A stretch of 64,000 nucleotides of DNA from Enterobacter ludwigii. GTDB lineage: Bacteria > Pseudomonadota > Gammaproteobacteria > Enterobacterales > Enterobacteriaceae. This document shows, piece by piece, positions 32,619 through 39,910 of the stretch. The DNA lies in contig CEFQ01000005.1 in assembly GCA_900068845.1 (NCBI GenBank), forward strand, positions 926,475-990,474, written 5' to 3'. The translations under genes were made by a program, and so were the position numbers. Numbering within the stretch: position 1 is the stretch's first letter; each line of letters opens with the position of its first letter. The notes beneath the pieces are model-generated. The model ran no database searches, was not told the origin of the DNA, and saw only the letters and a program-made list of their open reading frames with translations.

Positions 32619-32849
32619 ATGAGCATTAGCGGAACATTTAGAGCGGCATCAATCACTGGCATCTCAGCGGTGCGTGAATATTCCAGCCTTGTTATTGAAG
32701 TAGAGCTAGAAGACTTACAGATTTCTGAGGCCATAAAGGCTGACGAAATCGTACCAGAGTACACTTCGGCGGCTTTGCTTGATGCCATCGGAGAATCTGA
32801 AGTAGTCGAATGGCTTGAGTCAAGCGGCTACACGGTTGAGAAAGCATAA
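32619..32849 (+). CDS. Small early protein, paralogue A
   Basis: A 76-aa protein starting MSISGTFRAASITGISAVRE. The end (SEVVEWLESSGYTVEKA) parallels the end of the 64-aa protein at 34529-34723 (KDVMEWLSEQGYTIHQEKAA), and both have a beta-type N-terminus with an acidic middle. Function unknown. Confidence 0.7.
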   Translation: MSISGTFRAASITGISAVREYSSLVIEVELEDLQISEAIKADEIVPEYTSAALLDAIGESEVVEWLESSGYTVEKA

Positions 32850-32895
32850 CCCCACACCGAGCGGGTTTCTTTTTACCTTAACCAAGGCCAATACC

Positions 32896-32973
32896 ATGAG
32901 CACACAAGATTGCATTATCTGCTGGGTAGTGACTGCTTTGCTGATGGGGTTGGCGATGATAGCGAGGATTTGA
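32896..32973 (+). CDS. Tiny membrane peptide
   Basis: A 25-aa peptide, MSTQDCIICWVVTALLMGLA MIARI, a single membrane helix. A weak ribosome site (AAGGCC) precedes it. It is followed by the next ATG after 1 bp. Could be real but is short. Confidence 0.45.
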   Translation: MSTQDCIICWVVTALLMGLAMIARI

Positions 32974-32974
32974 G

Positions 32975-33130
32975 ATGACAAACGAGAATTTTGGTTTCGA
33001 CGAGTGGATGGATTTTCTGCGTGACCATGCAGCCAAGAAAGGTGAAAAGGCTAACTTCCCTGATGAATGGCGTGAGGATTATGACGATGGACTTACGCCT
33101 GAAGAGGCGTGGAGCAAAGCCTGGGATTGA
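32975..33130 (+). CDS. Small acidic phage protein
   Basis: A 51-aa protein, MTNENFGFDEWMDFLRDHAA ..., acidic with the end GLTPEEAWSKAWD. Ribosome site GAGGA at 32963-32967. Function unknown. Confidence 0.6.
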   Translation: MTNENFGFDEWMDFLRDHAAKKGEKANFPDEWREDYDDGLTPEEAWSKAWD

Positions 33131-33232
33131 GTGACACCGCAGAGCTGATTGTCTAGTCAGCTCAACGGTGCATTCCGCACCAACGCTTAAGAGTCGAGCC
33201 CTTGAGCAACAAATAGAACGTTACATCCTTAC

Positions 33233-33259
33233 GCCCGGCGCAACGCTGGGCTTCTTTTT
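33233..33259 (+). terminator. Early-left terminator 2
   Basis: Hairpin GCCCGGCG-CAA-CGCTGGGC (33233-33251) followed by TTCTTTTT, just before the coiled-coil gene. Confidence 0.8.
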
Positions 33260-33276
33260 GCCTGAAGGAAATGCAA

Positions 33277-34248
33277 ATGAGTGAAACAACGGAATTAGCA
33301 GTGCTTGAGGTAAAGCCAGAGCAAGCGCCAACGCTTTATGTGCCGAACGGACTCGATGCGTTTCTTGAAGAGATTCGCAAGCAGGTCAATGAGGTTCCAG
33401 ACCTCACTACGGCAAAAGGTCGCGCTCGTGTTGCGTCATTGGCGGCGCAGGTATCACGCAGCAAGACAGCAATCGAGAAGCCGGGGCGTGACTACCTCAG
33501 GCGCCTTAAGGAAGCCGTGAAGCCCGCTGAAGCAGAGATTAAGCGCTTTGTTGATGCCTGCGACGCGCTGCGTGATGAAACGCGCAAGCCACTGACTGAA
33601 TGGGAGGCCGAGCAGGAACGCATCAAGGCCGAAGAAGAAGTGCGTATCGATGCTGAAAAGCTGGCAGCGCAAATCGAAGCCGATCATGAAATCGCCCTGC
33701 TTCTGAATGACAAATTCGACCGTGACGCAGCTGAAGCCAAAGCCGAAGCAGAGCGCCAGCACATTGCTCACGAAGAAGAGATTAAGCGTCTGGCTGTCGA
33801 GCAGGCACGCATTGAGGCTGAGCAGAAAGCCCAGCAGGAACGCGAAGCAGCAGCACGTCGTGAGGCTGATTTGAAGGCAGCGAAGGAAAAGGCCGAGGCC
33901 GACGCAAAAGCCGCACAGGAACGTGCAGAGCGTGAAGCCAAAGAAGCACAGGAGCGCACCGCACGGTTGGCGCAGGAAGCGCGTGAGCAGGCTGAGCGCG
34001 ATAAGCAGGCAGCCATCGCAGAAGAGCAGCGCAAAGCCAAAGCAGCGGAAGATGCCCGCCTGGCTGAAGAGAAACGCATCGCGGACGAAGCGGCAGCGCG
34101 TGCAGCAAATGAAGCCCATCGCAAGAAGATTAGCACTGAGATTGTCACCGCTCTATTGGGCCACACCAGCCTAACCCGCGAGCAGGCAATTGAAGTTCTG
34201 GTTGCGCTGAAAGACAGCAAAATCCCGCATACCAGCATCACCTACTGA
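33277..34248 (+). CDS. Coiled-coil early protein (TolA-like composition)
   Basis: A 323-aa protein. Residues 1-115 are a helical domain (VPNGLDAFLEEIRKQVNEVP ... RRLKEAVKPAEAEIKRFVDA); residues ~115-275 are an almost pure Ala/Glu/Lys/Arg coiled coil; the last 45 (KKISTEIVTALLGHTSLTRE) form a small domain. Such proteins sit upstream of Erf or exonuclease genes in P22-like phages and probably assist recombination. ATG at 33277 is chosen for AAGGA spacing. Confidence 0.82.
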   Translation: MSETTELAVLEVKPEQAPTLYVPNGLDAFLEEIRKQVNEVPDLTTAKGRARVASLAAQVSRSKTAIEKPGRDYLRRLKEAVKPAEAEIKRFVDACDALRDETRKPLTEWEAEQERIKAEEEVRIDAEKLAAQIEADHEIALLLNDKFDRDAAEAKAEAERQHIAHEEEIKRLAVEQARIEAEQKAQQEREAAARREADLKAAKEKAEADAKAAQERAEREAKEAQERTARLAQEAREQAERDKQAAIAEEQRKAKAAEDARLAEEKRIADEAAARAANEAHRKKISTEIVTALLGHTSLTREQAIEVLVALKDSKIPHTSITY

Positions 34249-34281
34249 TTTAACCACTTAACCAACACCAAGGAATCACCC

Positions 34282-34422
34282 ATGCAGACATACGCCGTCG
34301 CTGGGGCCACCCACATGGGTGACTTCGGCTTTAACACGTCACAACTCGACCGTTTAGTGCGCCGCCTCCGTTCTGGCCTGCGCTCACTTCTGGACACTCT
34401 GAATCAGCGAGGCGAACCATGA
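34282..34422 (+). CDS. Small phage protein
   Basis: A 46-aa protein, MQTYAVAGATHMGDFGFNTS ..., with a basic middle (LVRRLRSGLRSLLDTLNQ). AAGGAA ribosome site; the stop forms an ATGA overlap with the next gene. Function unknown. Confidence 0.65.
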   Translation: MQTYAVAGATHMGDFGFNTSQLDRLVRRLRSGLRSLLDTLNQRGEP

Positions 34423-34532
34423 GAACACGTCATTTCAGAAAGGCTCAGGAGCTTTCGCGTGAAGCCGTCCTGTATAGCAGCGCCGCTAAGTGGGCGGTAG
34501 CGATGAACCTGTTAAGGAGCGCGCTGGCATGA
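34419..34532 (+). CDS. Small basic phage peptide
   Basis: A 37-aa peptide, MRTRHFRKAQELSREAVLYS ..., coupled by ATGA overlaps at both ends. Function unknown. Confidence 0.58.
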   Translation: MRTRHFRKAQELSREAVLYSSAAKWAVAMNLLRSALA

Positions 34533-34723
34533 ACATAAAAATCGAATGCGGCGAAATCGAAACCCGCGCCGGACAGCGCCCCGGAATGATGATCGCCGAA
34601 CTAACAGAGGTGTCTCTGCTGGATTTCGACGGCAAGAAGGTTCTCAACCAGCTGGACATCAAGGACGTCATGGAGTGGCTTTCAGAGCAGGGCTACACAA
34701 TTCATCAGGAGAAAGCAGCATGA
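34529..34723 (+). CDS. Small early protein, paralogue B
   Basis: A 64-aa protein, MNIKIECGEIETRAGQRPGM ..., ending DVMEWLSEQGYTIHQEKAA. Related in layout and end to the gene at 32619-32849. GGAG ribosome site and ATGA overlaps both sides. Function unknown. Confidence 0.7.
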   Translation: MNIKIECGEIETRAGQRPGMMIAELTEVSLLDFDGKKVLNQLDIKDVMEWLSEQGYTIHQEKAA

Positions 34724-34872
34724 CCGATGACGACGCAGCGTTTATTGAATTCATGCAGGGTGTGCTGGGCGACCTTTCCAACCCTATGACATACGAGCAA
34801 GCCGCAAAGGATGCGATTGCCGATCACCGCACGGAGCGCCAGTTTGAAATGATGGGAGGATGCCATGAGTAA
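34720..34872 (+). CDS. Small phage protein before Erf
   Basis: A 50-aa protein, MTDDDAAFIEFMQGVLGDLS ..., acidic then basic (AIADHRTERQFEMMGG). Its stop overlaps the Erf start by 8 bp, so it may couple Erf translation. Confidence 0.65.
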   Translation: MTDDDAAFIEFMQGVLGDLSNPMTYEQAAKDAIADHRTERQFEMMGGCHE

Positions 34873-35485
34873 AGAATTCTACGCACGACTAGCGACAATA
34901 CAGAGCACGCTCAACGCGCCTAAAGGCCAATACAACAACTTCGGCAAATACCATTATCGAAGCTGCGAGGACATTCTGGAGGGCGTTAAGCCGCTGCTGA
35001 ATGGCCTCTTCCTCTCAATCTCAGACGAGATAGTGCTGATTGGCGATCGTTATTACGTGAAGTCGACTGCGACGATTACAGATGGCGAAGCAGCCCACAG
35101 CGCGACAGCAATGGCTCGTGAGGCGCTTGATAAGAAAGGCATGGATGAGGCGCAGATTACCGGCGCAACCAGCTCATATGCCCGCAAATACTGCCTGAAT
35201 GGCTTGTTCGGAATTGATGACTCTAAGGATGCCGATTCTAACGAGCATAAGCAGCAGCAAAACAACGCAAGGCCTCAGCAGCAACAGCAACAGCAGAAAC
35301 CTAAGCCGCAACCTGATGCAGTTTTGGCAGCGTTCAGTGAAGCTGCATTGCAGAAAACAACGATTGAAGAGCTGAAGCAGGCCTTCGCAAAAGCATGGCA
35401 AATGCTCGATGGAACTCCTGAGCAGGCCAAGGCTAAGGAAGTCTACGAAATTAAGAAATCTGAACTGGAAGGAGCAGCAGCATAA
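34865..35485 (+). CDS. erf: Erf-family single-strand annealing recombinase
   Basis: A 206-aa protein; P22 Erf is 204 aa. The core YNNFGKYHYRSCEDILEGVK (~20-39), ATAMAREALDKKGMDEAQIT and GATSSYARKYCLNGLFGIDD (~99-118) mark the family. A Gln/Pro linker (QQQQQQQKPKPQ, ~139-150) joins the C-terminal domain. It anneals ssDNA and circularises or repairs phage genomes, here with SSB and NinB. Confidence 0.93.
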   Translation: MSKEFYARLATIQSTLNAPKGQYNNFGKYHYRSCEDILEGVKPLLNGLFLSISDEIVLIGDRYYVKSTATITDGEAAHSATAMAREALDKKGMDEAQITGATSSYARKYCLNGLFGIDDSKDADSNEHKQQQNNARPQQQQQQQKPKPQPDAVLAAFSEAALQKTTIEELKQAFAKAWQMLDGTPEQAKAKEVYEIKKSELEGAAA

Positions 35486-35982
35486 TGCCAATCAGCCAGC
35501 AGGAGTTGAAAACTCTCTTCAACTTTAATCCAGAAACAGGCCTGCTCACATGGAAAGTAAGTCCGGGCGGAAAGTCACATGTTTGCGTAGGTGATGTTGC
35601 CGGAAGTATGAGTGGTGACGGTTACTGGCAAATTAAGATTAAAGGCAAGGTGTACAAAGCTCATCGACTAGCCTGGATGTTTGTTCATGGCGTAATGCCA
35701 CCCATGATTGACCATATCAATGGGATAAGGTCAGACAATCGCATGGCAAATCTTCGCGCCTGCGACATCTTCTCCAATATGTGGAATATGAAGAGAAGCG
35801 TCAGAAACAAGTCAGGCATAAAAGGCGTGTCATGGAATAGTCAAATTTCAAAATGGAAAGCTCAGGTAACAATTAGAAAAAATTGTATTCATCTTGGCTA
35901 TTACGAGGACTTGGAGCTCGCCTCCCTAGTTGCTTCAGAGGCACGAGAAAAATTACATAACCAATTTTCGAGGCACGATTAA
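35485..35982 (+). CDS. HNH homing-type endonuclease with AP2 domain
   Basis: A 165-aa endonuclease with HNH core KAHRLAWMFVHGVMPPMIDH INGIRSDNRMANLRAC (~53-88) and C-terminal AP2 part SGIKGVSWNSQISKWKAQVT then CIHLGYYEDLELAS. It is A+T-rich compared with Erf and SSB, between which it lies with a TAATG join and a 2-bp gap. Same architecture as the gene at 22169-22747. Confidence 0.88.
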   Translation: MPISQQELKTLFNFNPETGLLTWKVSPGGKSHVCVGDVAGSMSGDGYWQIKIKGKVYKAHRLAWMFVHGVMPPMIDHINGIRSDNRMANLRACDIFSNMWNMKRSVRNKSGIKGVSWNSQISKWKAQVTIRKNCIHLGYYEDLELASLVASEAREKLHNQFSRHD

Positions 35983-35984
35983 TC

Positions 35985-36383
35985 ATGGGTATAAACACAA
36001 TCACTATCTCTGGATTTGTAGGCAAGGATGCCGTTTTGCGCGTTACCCCGAACGGAAAGCATATCGCTACCTTTTCACTGCCGGCCAAATCCGGCTTTGG
36101 TGACAAAGAGAAAACCTCCTGGCTGCAATGCAAAATGTTCGGCGCGATGGCTGAGAAGTTAACGCAGGGCATCACCAAGGGCGCAAAGGTTACCGTGAGC
36201 GGTGAGTTTGTGCTGGAAGAATGGGATCGTGATGATGGCAGCAAGGCATCCATACCCACAATTCTTGTTCGCGACATCGACCTGCCACCTAAGCAAGCGG
36301 GAAACGGAGCGCCATCGAATCAGCAGCAATCGCGCGGGCAATCTACCGCATCTAACCAGTTCGATCCGGACATCCCCTTCTGA
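35985..36383 (+). CDS. ssb: Single-stranded DNA-binding protein
   Basis: A 132-aa OB-fold SSB: MGINTITISGFVGKDAVLRV TPNGKHIATFSLP at the start, WLQCKMFGAMAEKL in the middle, a Gln/Asn/Ser linker and the acidic tip FDPDIPF that contacts partner proteins. Coats ssDNA during phage replication and recombination. Confidence 0.93.
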   Translation: MGINTITISGFVGKDAVLRVTPNGKHIATFSLPAKSGFGDKEKTSWLQCKMFGAMAEKLTQGITKGAKVTVSGEFVLEEWDRDDGSKASIPTILVRDIDLPPKQAGNGAPSNQQQSRGQSTASNQFDPDIPF

Positions 36384-36409
36384 TTTAACCCACCAATAAG
36401 GCCGCCACC

Positions 36410-36766
36410 ATGGAAATGACACCGATTCAATCGGCGCATTACGCACGCCTGAATGAAGACGATCGCGCTAGATACATCAAGCAACTTCAGAGCGATCGTG
36501 AACGCCAGAGATTAAAGCAGGAAGCGCTAGCCGGTGTCGTGGCGGCCTTACAGGCATCGAAAGAGGGAAAGGAGCACCCTCGTCTGCTTACGCCACAGAG
36601 AAAGGAATATCTGTATATCAAAGAGCTTGAGCGCCGCGAGCATTACGTCATGGCTAAGCGTCCGCCGCTGCCACATATCATCGTGACGAGGAAGGTAGAC
36701 GATTACGAGTGGCGCGACTTTACCAACACCATGCGTGGACGCTTCGGCGCTCAGTTACAAGAGTAG
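36410..36766 (+). CDS. Phage protein of unknown function
   Basis: A 118-aa protein: MEMTPIQSAHYARLNEDDRA RYIKQL..., a basic helical N-terminus and the C-terminal EWRDFTNTMRGRFGAQLQE. A frame shifted after ~36710 reads on as ...RLIDAGLYPVGE to 36822, so the real C-terminus may differ. Function unknown. Confidence 0.68.
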   Translation: MEMTPIQSAHYARLNEDDRARYIKQLQSDRERQRLKQEALAGVVAALQASKEGKEHPRLLTPQRKEYLYIKELERREHYVMAKRPPLPHIIVTRKVDDYEWRDFTNTMRGRFGAQLQE

Positions 36767-36833
36767 CGGCACAGCGCCGCGCCAGATTAATCGACGCTGG
36801 CCTGTACCCGGTTGGCGAATGAGGGGAAGAGAT

Positions 36834-37376
36834 ATGAGTGAAGTTAAGCGTTTAAGCTTAGATATGCAATTCGCTAAGTCACAGGTCAAGCATGACGATA
36901 ACGGCGAACTTTGTTTTTACAGAGACTACGCAGCCCTGCAGCAATCCGCCGATGAATACGCATCAAAATACATGGCGGCGCAAGACAACCTGAAAAAGGC
37001 ACATCTGCTGTACCAGTCAGCTATAGATGAGCGTGGCGCCCTGCAGCAAAAGCTGGATGCGGTGCTGGCGGAGAATGCCGAGATTAAATCAGGAATCGCA
37101 GATATCACTTTCATGCGAGATGATGATTTCTTCTCCTCTACGCAGGAAGCGCAGCGAGTGATGGGATTCCTGGTTAACATCAAAACCCCAGCCACTGACG
37201 CCATCCTCAACGAGGTTCGGGCTGAGGGAGCAAGCATGGTTTCGACTCGCATTCTTGCCTGTCTGGATGAGTTTCCAGGGCGCGTAGCTGACATCGTGCA
37301 GGAATGCGCAAACATTGCAGACAGCACCGCGTCAGAACTCCGCGCCGGCAACACCGAAGGAGCCAACCATGACTAA
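36834..37376 (+). CDS. Phage Ead/Ea22-like early protein
   Basis: A 180-aa protein starting MSEVKRLSLDMQFAKSQVKH, with a helical middle (AALQQSADEYASKYMAAQDN ... AIDERGALQQKLDAVLAENA EIK) and an end of the Ead type (LNEVRAEGASMVSTRILACL). Ribosome site GAGGGGAAGAG. These modular proteins are variable among lambdoid phages; function unknown. Confidence 0.72.
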   Translation: MSEVKRLSLDMQFAKSQVKHDDNGELCFYRDYAALQQSADEYASKYMAAQDNLKKAHLLYQSAIDERGALQQKLDAVLAENAEIKSGIADITFMRDDDFFSSTQEAQRVMGFLVNIKTPATDAILNEVRAEGASMVSTRILACLDEFPGRVADIVQECANIADSTASELRAGNTEGANHD

Positions 37377-37608
37377 CAACCAGCAACTTGCAGTACATTG
37401 CCGCGACGTTATCGCCAATCCGCAAGACCATCTGGATTGGGTGGTGGATATGGCGAGAGTGGCGCTGAAAGCGCTGAAGCCGATTGATTTAAGCGCCTGC
37501 AAAAAGCTCTGGTATGAGCACGATGATTTATCGCATGAGATTGTATGCATACCAGTGAAAGAGATTAAAAAAGTAATCCGCACTGCCGGCTTAAGGTGCA
37601 AATCATGA
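37369..37608 (+). CDS. Phage protein of unknown function
   Basis: A 79-aa protein, MTNNQQLAVHCRDVIANPQD ..., with KALKPIDLSACKKLWYEHDD. Overlaps its neighbours by 8 and 4 bp. The end (IKKVIRTAGLRCKS) is like the shared C-terminal modules in the nin-side genes. Confidence 0.65.
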   Translation: MTNNQQLAVHCRDVIANPQDHLDWVVDMARVALKALKPIDLSACKKLWYEHDDLSHEIVCIPVKEIKKVIRTAGLRCKS

Positions 37609-38072
37609 TGACCGAAGAGCAACGCCGGTTCGAGAAATGGGCATCGTTAATATACGATACTCGTCTGCTTAAAGATGAAAAAGGTAATTATCGCGGTCAG
37701 GTTCTTCAGCAGCTATGGCAAGCATGGCAGGCCGCACTCACCCAACCTGCAAGCCCGGCGTTGAAGTTGCCTGGTCCATTCGATGCAAATGACGCAAAGA
37801 TGTTTTGTGCGGCACACGGAGTTGAGGGTACTTACGAGCTGGCATCACAAATGGCTAACTATGCCGTCGATAAGGTTGTGCGCCTTAATGCTCCACACAC
37901 AGCACCAATAGAGCCTATATGTGCCACAGGTGGTGCAGAGTGGGTGAAGGTGCCGCGCGAGCCTACACGACAGATGATGTCACAAGGTCACTTTGCAATG
38001 GCTGGAACTGACAGGGGTAAGTTTCGTCGCATTTATCAAGCCATGATTGCTGCAGCGCCTCAGCCCGAATAA
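37605..38072 (+). CDS. Phage Ea-like early protein
   Basis: A 155-aa protein, MMTEEQRRFEKWASLIYDTR ..., with the shared motif GQVLQQLWQAWQAAL (~27-41) seen in lambda Ea-type proteins and a C-terminal module VKVPREPTRQMMSQGHFAMA typical of DUF551-like partners. Function unknown. Confidence 0.7.
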   Translation: MMTEEQRRFEKWASLIYDTRLLKDEKGNYRGQVLQQLWQAWQAALTQPASPALKLPGPFDANDAKMFCAAHGVEGTYELASQMANYAVDKVVRLNAPHTAPIEPICATGGAEWVKVPREPTRQMMSQGHFAMAGTDRGKFRRIYQAMIAAAPQPE

Positions 38073-38096
38073 CCCCACCCCGAATAAATCCCAATG

Positions 38097-38115
38097 CCGC
38101 GAAAGCGGTTTTTTT
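38097..38115 (+). terminator. Early-left terminator 3
   Basis: Compact hairpin CCGC-GAAA-GCGG followed by T7, 24 bp after the preceding stop. Confidence 0.85.
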
Positions 38116-38131
38116 GTGCCTGGAGAAAATC

Positions 38132-38404
38132 ATGCAAATCGATATCGGCGACAAATACGTCCTAACCGCTGACCAGTTTCAGTACATCGTTCAGGAGAAG
38201 AAGACAGTCAAGGAAGGCAAGAACGCTGGCAGTGAATATCTCTCTCTTGTTGGCTACTACCCAAAACTTAGCCAGGCGATCACCGGCCTGATTCATCTGG
38301 ATGTGCAATTGTCAGATGTGCAGTCGCTGCAGGCTATGGAGCAGCACATTAACCGGGTGGCTTTGCAGTGTGAGCAGGCATTTAAGGAGGCGGAAAATGT
38401 GTGA
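38132..38404 (+). CDS. DUF5405-like phage protein
   Basis: A 90-aa protein, MQIDIGDKYVLTADQFQYIV ..., resembling the DUF5405 family (beta-strand start, SEYLSLVGYYPKLSQAITGL). GGAGAA ribosome site. Function unknown; family from memory. Confidence 0.68.
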   Translation: MQIDIGDKYVLTADQFQYIVQEKKTVKEGKNAGSEYLSLVGYYPKLSQAITGLIHLDVQLSDVQSLQAMEQHINRVALQCEQAFKEAENV

Positions 38405-38603
38405 TATCGCCGACGAAGCAGCAGCACTTGAGTTGCAAATGATTGAAGTTGCGCTCGCCAACAGAGAAAGGCCGACCATGACCTTCACCGGCGCTTGCCA
38501 CTACTGCGAGGAGAAAGTGGATAAGGGCTTCTTCTGCTGCCCTGAATGCAAAGATGATTATGAGCGCATTGAGCGTGCGGCTAAGCAACGGAGGGCAGCA
38601 TGA
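38397..38603 (+). CDS. Zinc-finger phage protein
   Basis: A 68-aa protein with one zinc finger, CHYCEEKVDKGFFCCPECKD (residues ~34-53), and a basic tail. It begins MCDIADEAAALELQMIEVAL. The layout recalls small TraR/DksA-type fingers, but this family link is uncertain. Overlaps both neighbours. Confidence 0.72.
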   Translation: MCDIADEAAALELQMIEVALANRERPTMTFTGACHYCEEKVDKGFFCCPECKDDYERIERAAKQRRAA

Positions 38604-38836
38604 ACGTTTACACACTGACAGTAGAGTTTCCCGAAGGTGTTGCGCCAGCAGTAGGCCCAAACACTGATATTCTCGGCGGCAAGCCGATTCGTGTCGCTTA
38701 TTTCGATGCGCGGGATGACCACTTCACTTCTGAGCAAGTGGAATTGATTGAGCGTGCTCTGGAGTTTTACTGCGACCAGCACAGTGAAGATGATTTAGAA
38801 ATTCCGCAAAAGCTTCAGTTTCTCACCCAAGAATAA
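38600..38836 (+). CDS. Phage protein of unknown function
   Basis: A 78-aa acidic protein, MNVYTLTVEFPEGVAPAVGP ..., ATGA-coupled to the zinc-finger gene. No family recognised. Confidence 0.65.
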   Translation: MNVYTLTVEFPEGVAPAVGPNTDILGGKPIRVAYFDARDDHFTSEQVELIERALEFYCDQHSEDDLEIPQKLQFLTQE

Positions 38837-38882
38837 TCCCCCACCCCATTAACCTTTATCGCGCTCTGCGTGAGGAGTTGTT

Positions 38883-39179
38883 ATGCCTAAGAGTTTGTTC
38901 GTAACCATGCCCGACGAAAGCGTGTGGGCCGTTCCAGTCGAAATTATCGCCCGCAATCGCGCAGCTTATTACGCGCATAAAGTTGGCGGTGACGTCGAAC
39001 GAAGCCTTACTGAGGACACAATGCCGCTATTCGATTCCGACCCATTCGAGGTTGAGGATTGGGCAGCAAACAACATGAATTGGTCTGATGTTGTTGAGCA
39101 CGCTGTGATGGTTGAAAAAGGAGAAACGGATTTCGAGGATGGATGGGCGAACGGAGAGAAAGAAGTTAAAGAGCTGTGA
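38883..39179 (+). CDS. Acidic phage protein of unknown function
   Basis: A 98-aa strongly acidic protein, MPKSLFVTMPDESVWAVPVE ..., with WAANNMNWSDVVEHAVMVEK and end EDGWANGEKEVKEL. GAGGAG ribosome site. The high acidity is like DNA-mimic or anti-defence proteins, but nothing proves this. Confidence 0.7.
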   Translation: MPKSLFVTMPDESVWAVPVEIIARNRAAYYAHKVGGDVERSLTEDTMPLFDSDPFEVEDWAANNMNWSDVVEHAVMVEKGETDFEDGWANGEKEVKEL

Positions 39180-39283
39180 CCACCACCTGCGAAGACATCA
39201 CCCCGGCTGAGGTCATCATCGATTTCAGCCTTCTCGCTGCAGTAATCATCTCTTTTATCCTCGGCAAACCACCTAAGGAGTGA
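39176..39283 (+). CDS. Tiny membrane protein
   Basis: A 35-aa frame with a GTG start overlapping the previous stop (GTGA). It holds one membrane helix (VIIDFSLLAAVIISFILG) and ends KPPKE. Probably translated by coupling; function unknown. Confidence 0.5.
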   Translation: MTTTCEDITPAEVIIDFSLLAAVIISFILGKPPKE

Positions 39284-39356
39284 GTGTGGCTATATGGTCA
39301 CATTTGCTCTGGTTGGGTTGGGTTGTTGCTATATACCGACATTGGAGAATTCAATT

Positions 39357-39551
39357 ATGGAATTGCGCGAAGACACACTCGTTGACCTGAAATTCATCAT
39401 GGCCGATACTGGTTTCGGCAAGACCTACATTTATGACCGTGTAAAAGACGGCACCCTCTGCAAGCCCATCAAAATCAGCGGACGCTCTCGCTGGAAATAT
39501 CGCGATCACTTGGAGTTCAAAAACAAGCTCATTTCCGGCTGCGGCGGGTAA
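39357..39551 (+). CDS. Excisionase, AlpA/TorI type
   Basis: A 64-aa recombination directionality factor. The segment DTLVDLKFIMADTGFGKTYI (residues 5-24) and RDHLEFKNKL near the end match my memory of E. coli TorI, the KpLE1 excisionase, nearly residue for residue. It bends att DNA so that the integrase excises the prophage. TorI also blocks the response regulator TorR; whether this copy does is unknown. It lies 73 bp from attR, as torI does in KpLE1, with the integrase at the opposite prophage end. GGAGA ribosome site. Confidence 0.9.
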   Translation: MELREDTLVDLKFIMADTGFGKTYIYDRVKDGTLCKPIKISGRSRWKYRDHLEFKNKLISGCGG

Positions 39552-39624
39552 AATGCTGGGTAAAGAATTCTTCCAATTTGAAAAACTCTATATGGTGCAA
39601 CTTGTTAGGCGGTGTATTAGACGT

Positions 39625-39639
39625 CTGCAGGGGACACCA
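39625..39639 (+). other. attR: 3' end of tRNA-Arg argW
   Basis: CTGCAGGGGACACCA equals the last 15 bases of E. coli argW (tRNA-Arg, CCT anticodon), but no tRNA precedes it. This is what remains at the far end after a phage integrates in argW and restores the full tRNA at its other end. argW is the site used by KpLE1, HK620 and Sf6. The prophage-host border is placed here. Confidence 0.82.
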
Positions 39640-39658
39640 GATTTTACTCTTTTGCCGC

Positions 39659-39910
39659 TTAAAACAGCCACCTCGCCAGCCCCAGCGTCACGCCTGCAGT
39701 ACTCATCATGCCAGCAACTATCCATTTCGTCTGTTTGCTCAATTCCTGATGAATTTTGCCTATATCCTGATGCACTTTGCCGATCTCCTGGTAAAGATCG
39801 CTTTTGGTGACGTAATTGGATTTGATAACCGCAATGTCCGTCTTCATTAAAGCCATGTCTGTTTTGATTTCGACGATATCCGCTTCCAGCTTAGAAACGC
39901 GCTTTTCCAT
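39659..39910 (-). CDS. Host coiled-coil membrane protein
   Basis: An 83-aa protein: a regular heptad coiled coil (VSKLEADIVEIKTDMALMKT ... LYQEIGKVHQDIGKIHQELS) and a C-terminal membrane helix (WIVAGMMSTAGVTLGLARWLF). The layout is like XhlA-type and DUF1640-type proteins. It is the first gene outside attR, so I assign it to the host. Function unknown. Confidence 0.7.
   Translation of the reverse strand: MEKRVSKLEADIVEIKTDMALMKTDIAVIKSNYVTKSDLYQEIGKVHQDIGKIHQELSKQTKWIVAGMMSTAGVTLGLARWLF

Noticed and set aside
33454..34241. Long antisense open frames opposite the coiled-coil protein gene
   Set aside because: They are produced by the Ala/Glu/Lys/Arg codon bias of the plus-strand gene and give Cys/Ser/Leu-rich nonsense.
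35273..35300. CAG/CAA repeat in erf as a possible phase-variable tract
   Set aside because: Mixed codons, and Gln/Pro linkers are normal in Erf proteins.
36709..36822. Frame reading ...VAAQRRARLIDAGLYPVGE after the gene 36410-36766
   Set aside because: It looks protein-like but has no start of its own; it may be a frameshifted end of that gene. Not enough to list as a feature.
39553..39850. Plus-strand open frames over the attR region
   Set aside because: They run from phage across attR into host and have no ribosome site or family; antisense to the host coiled-coil gene.
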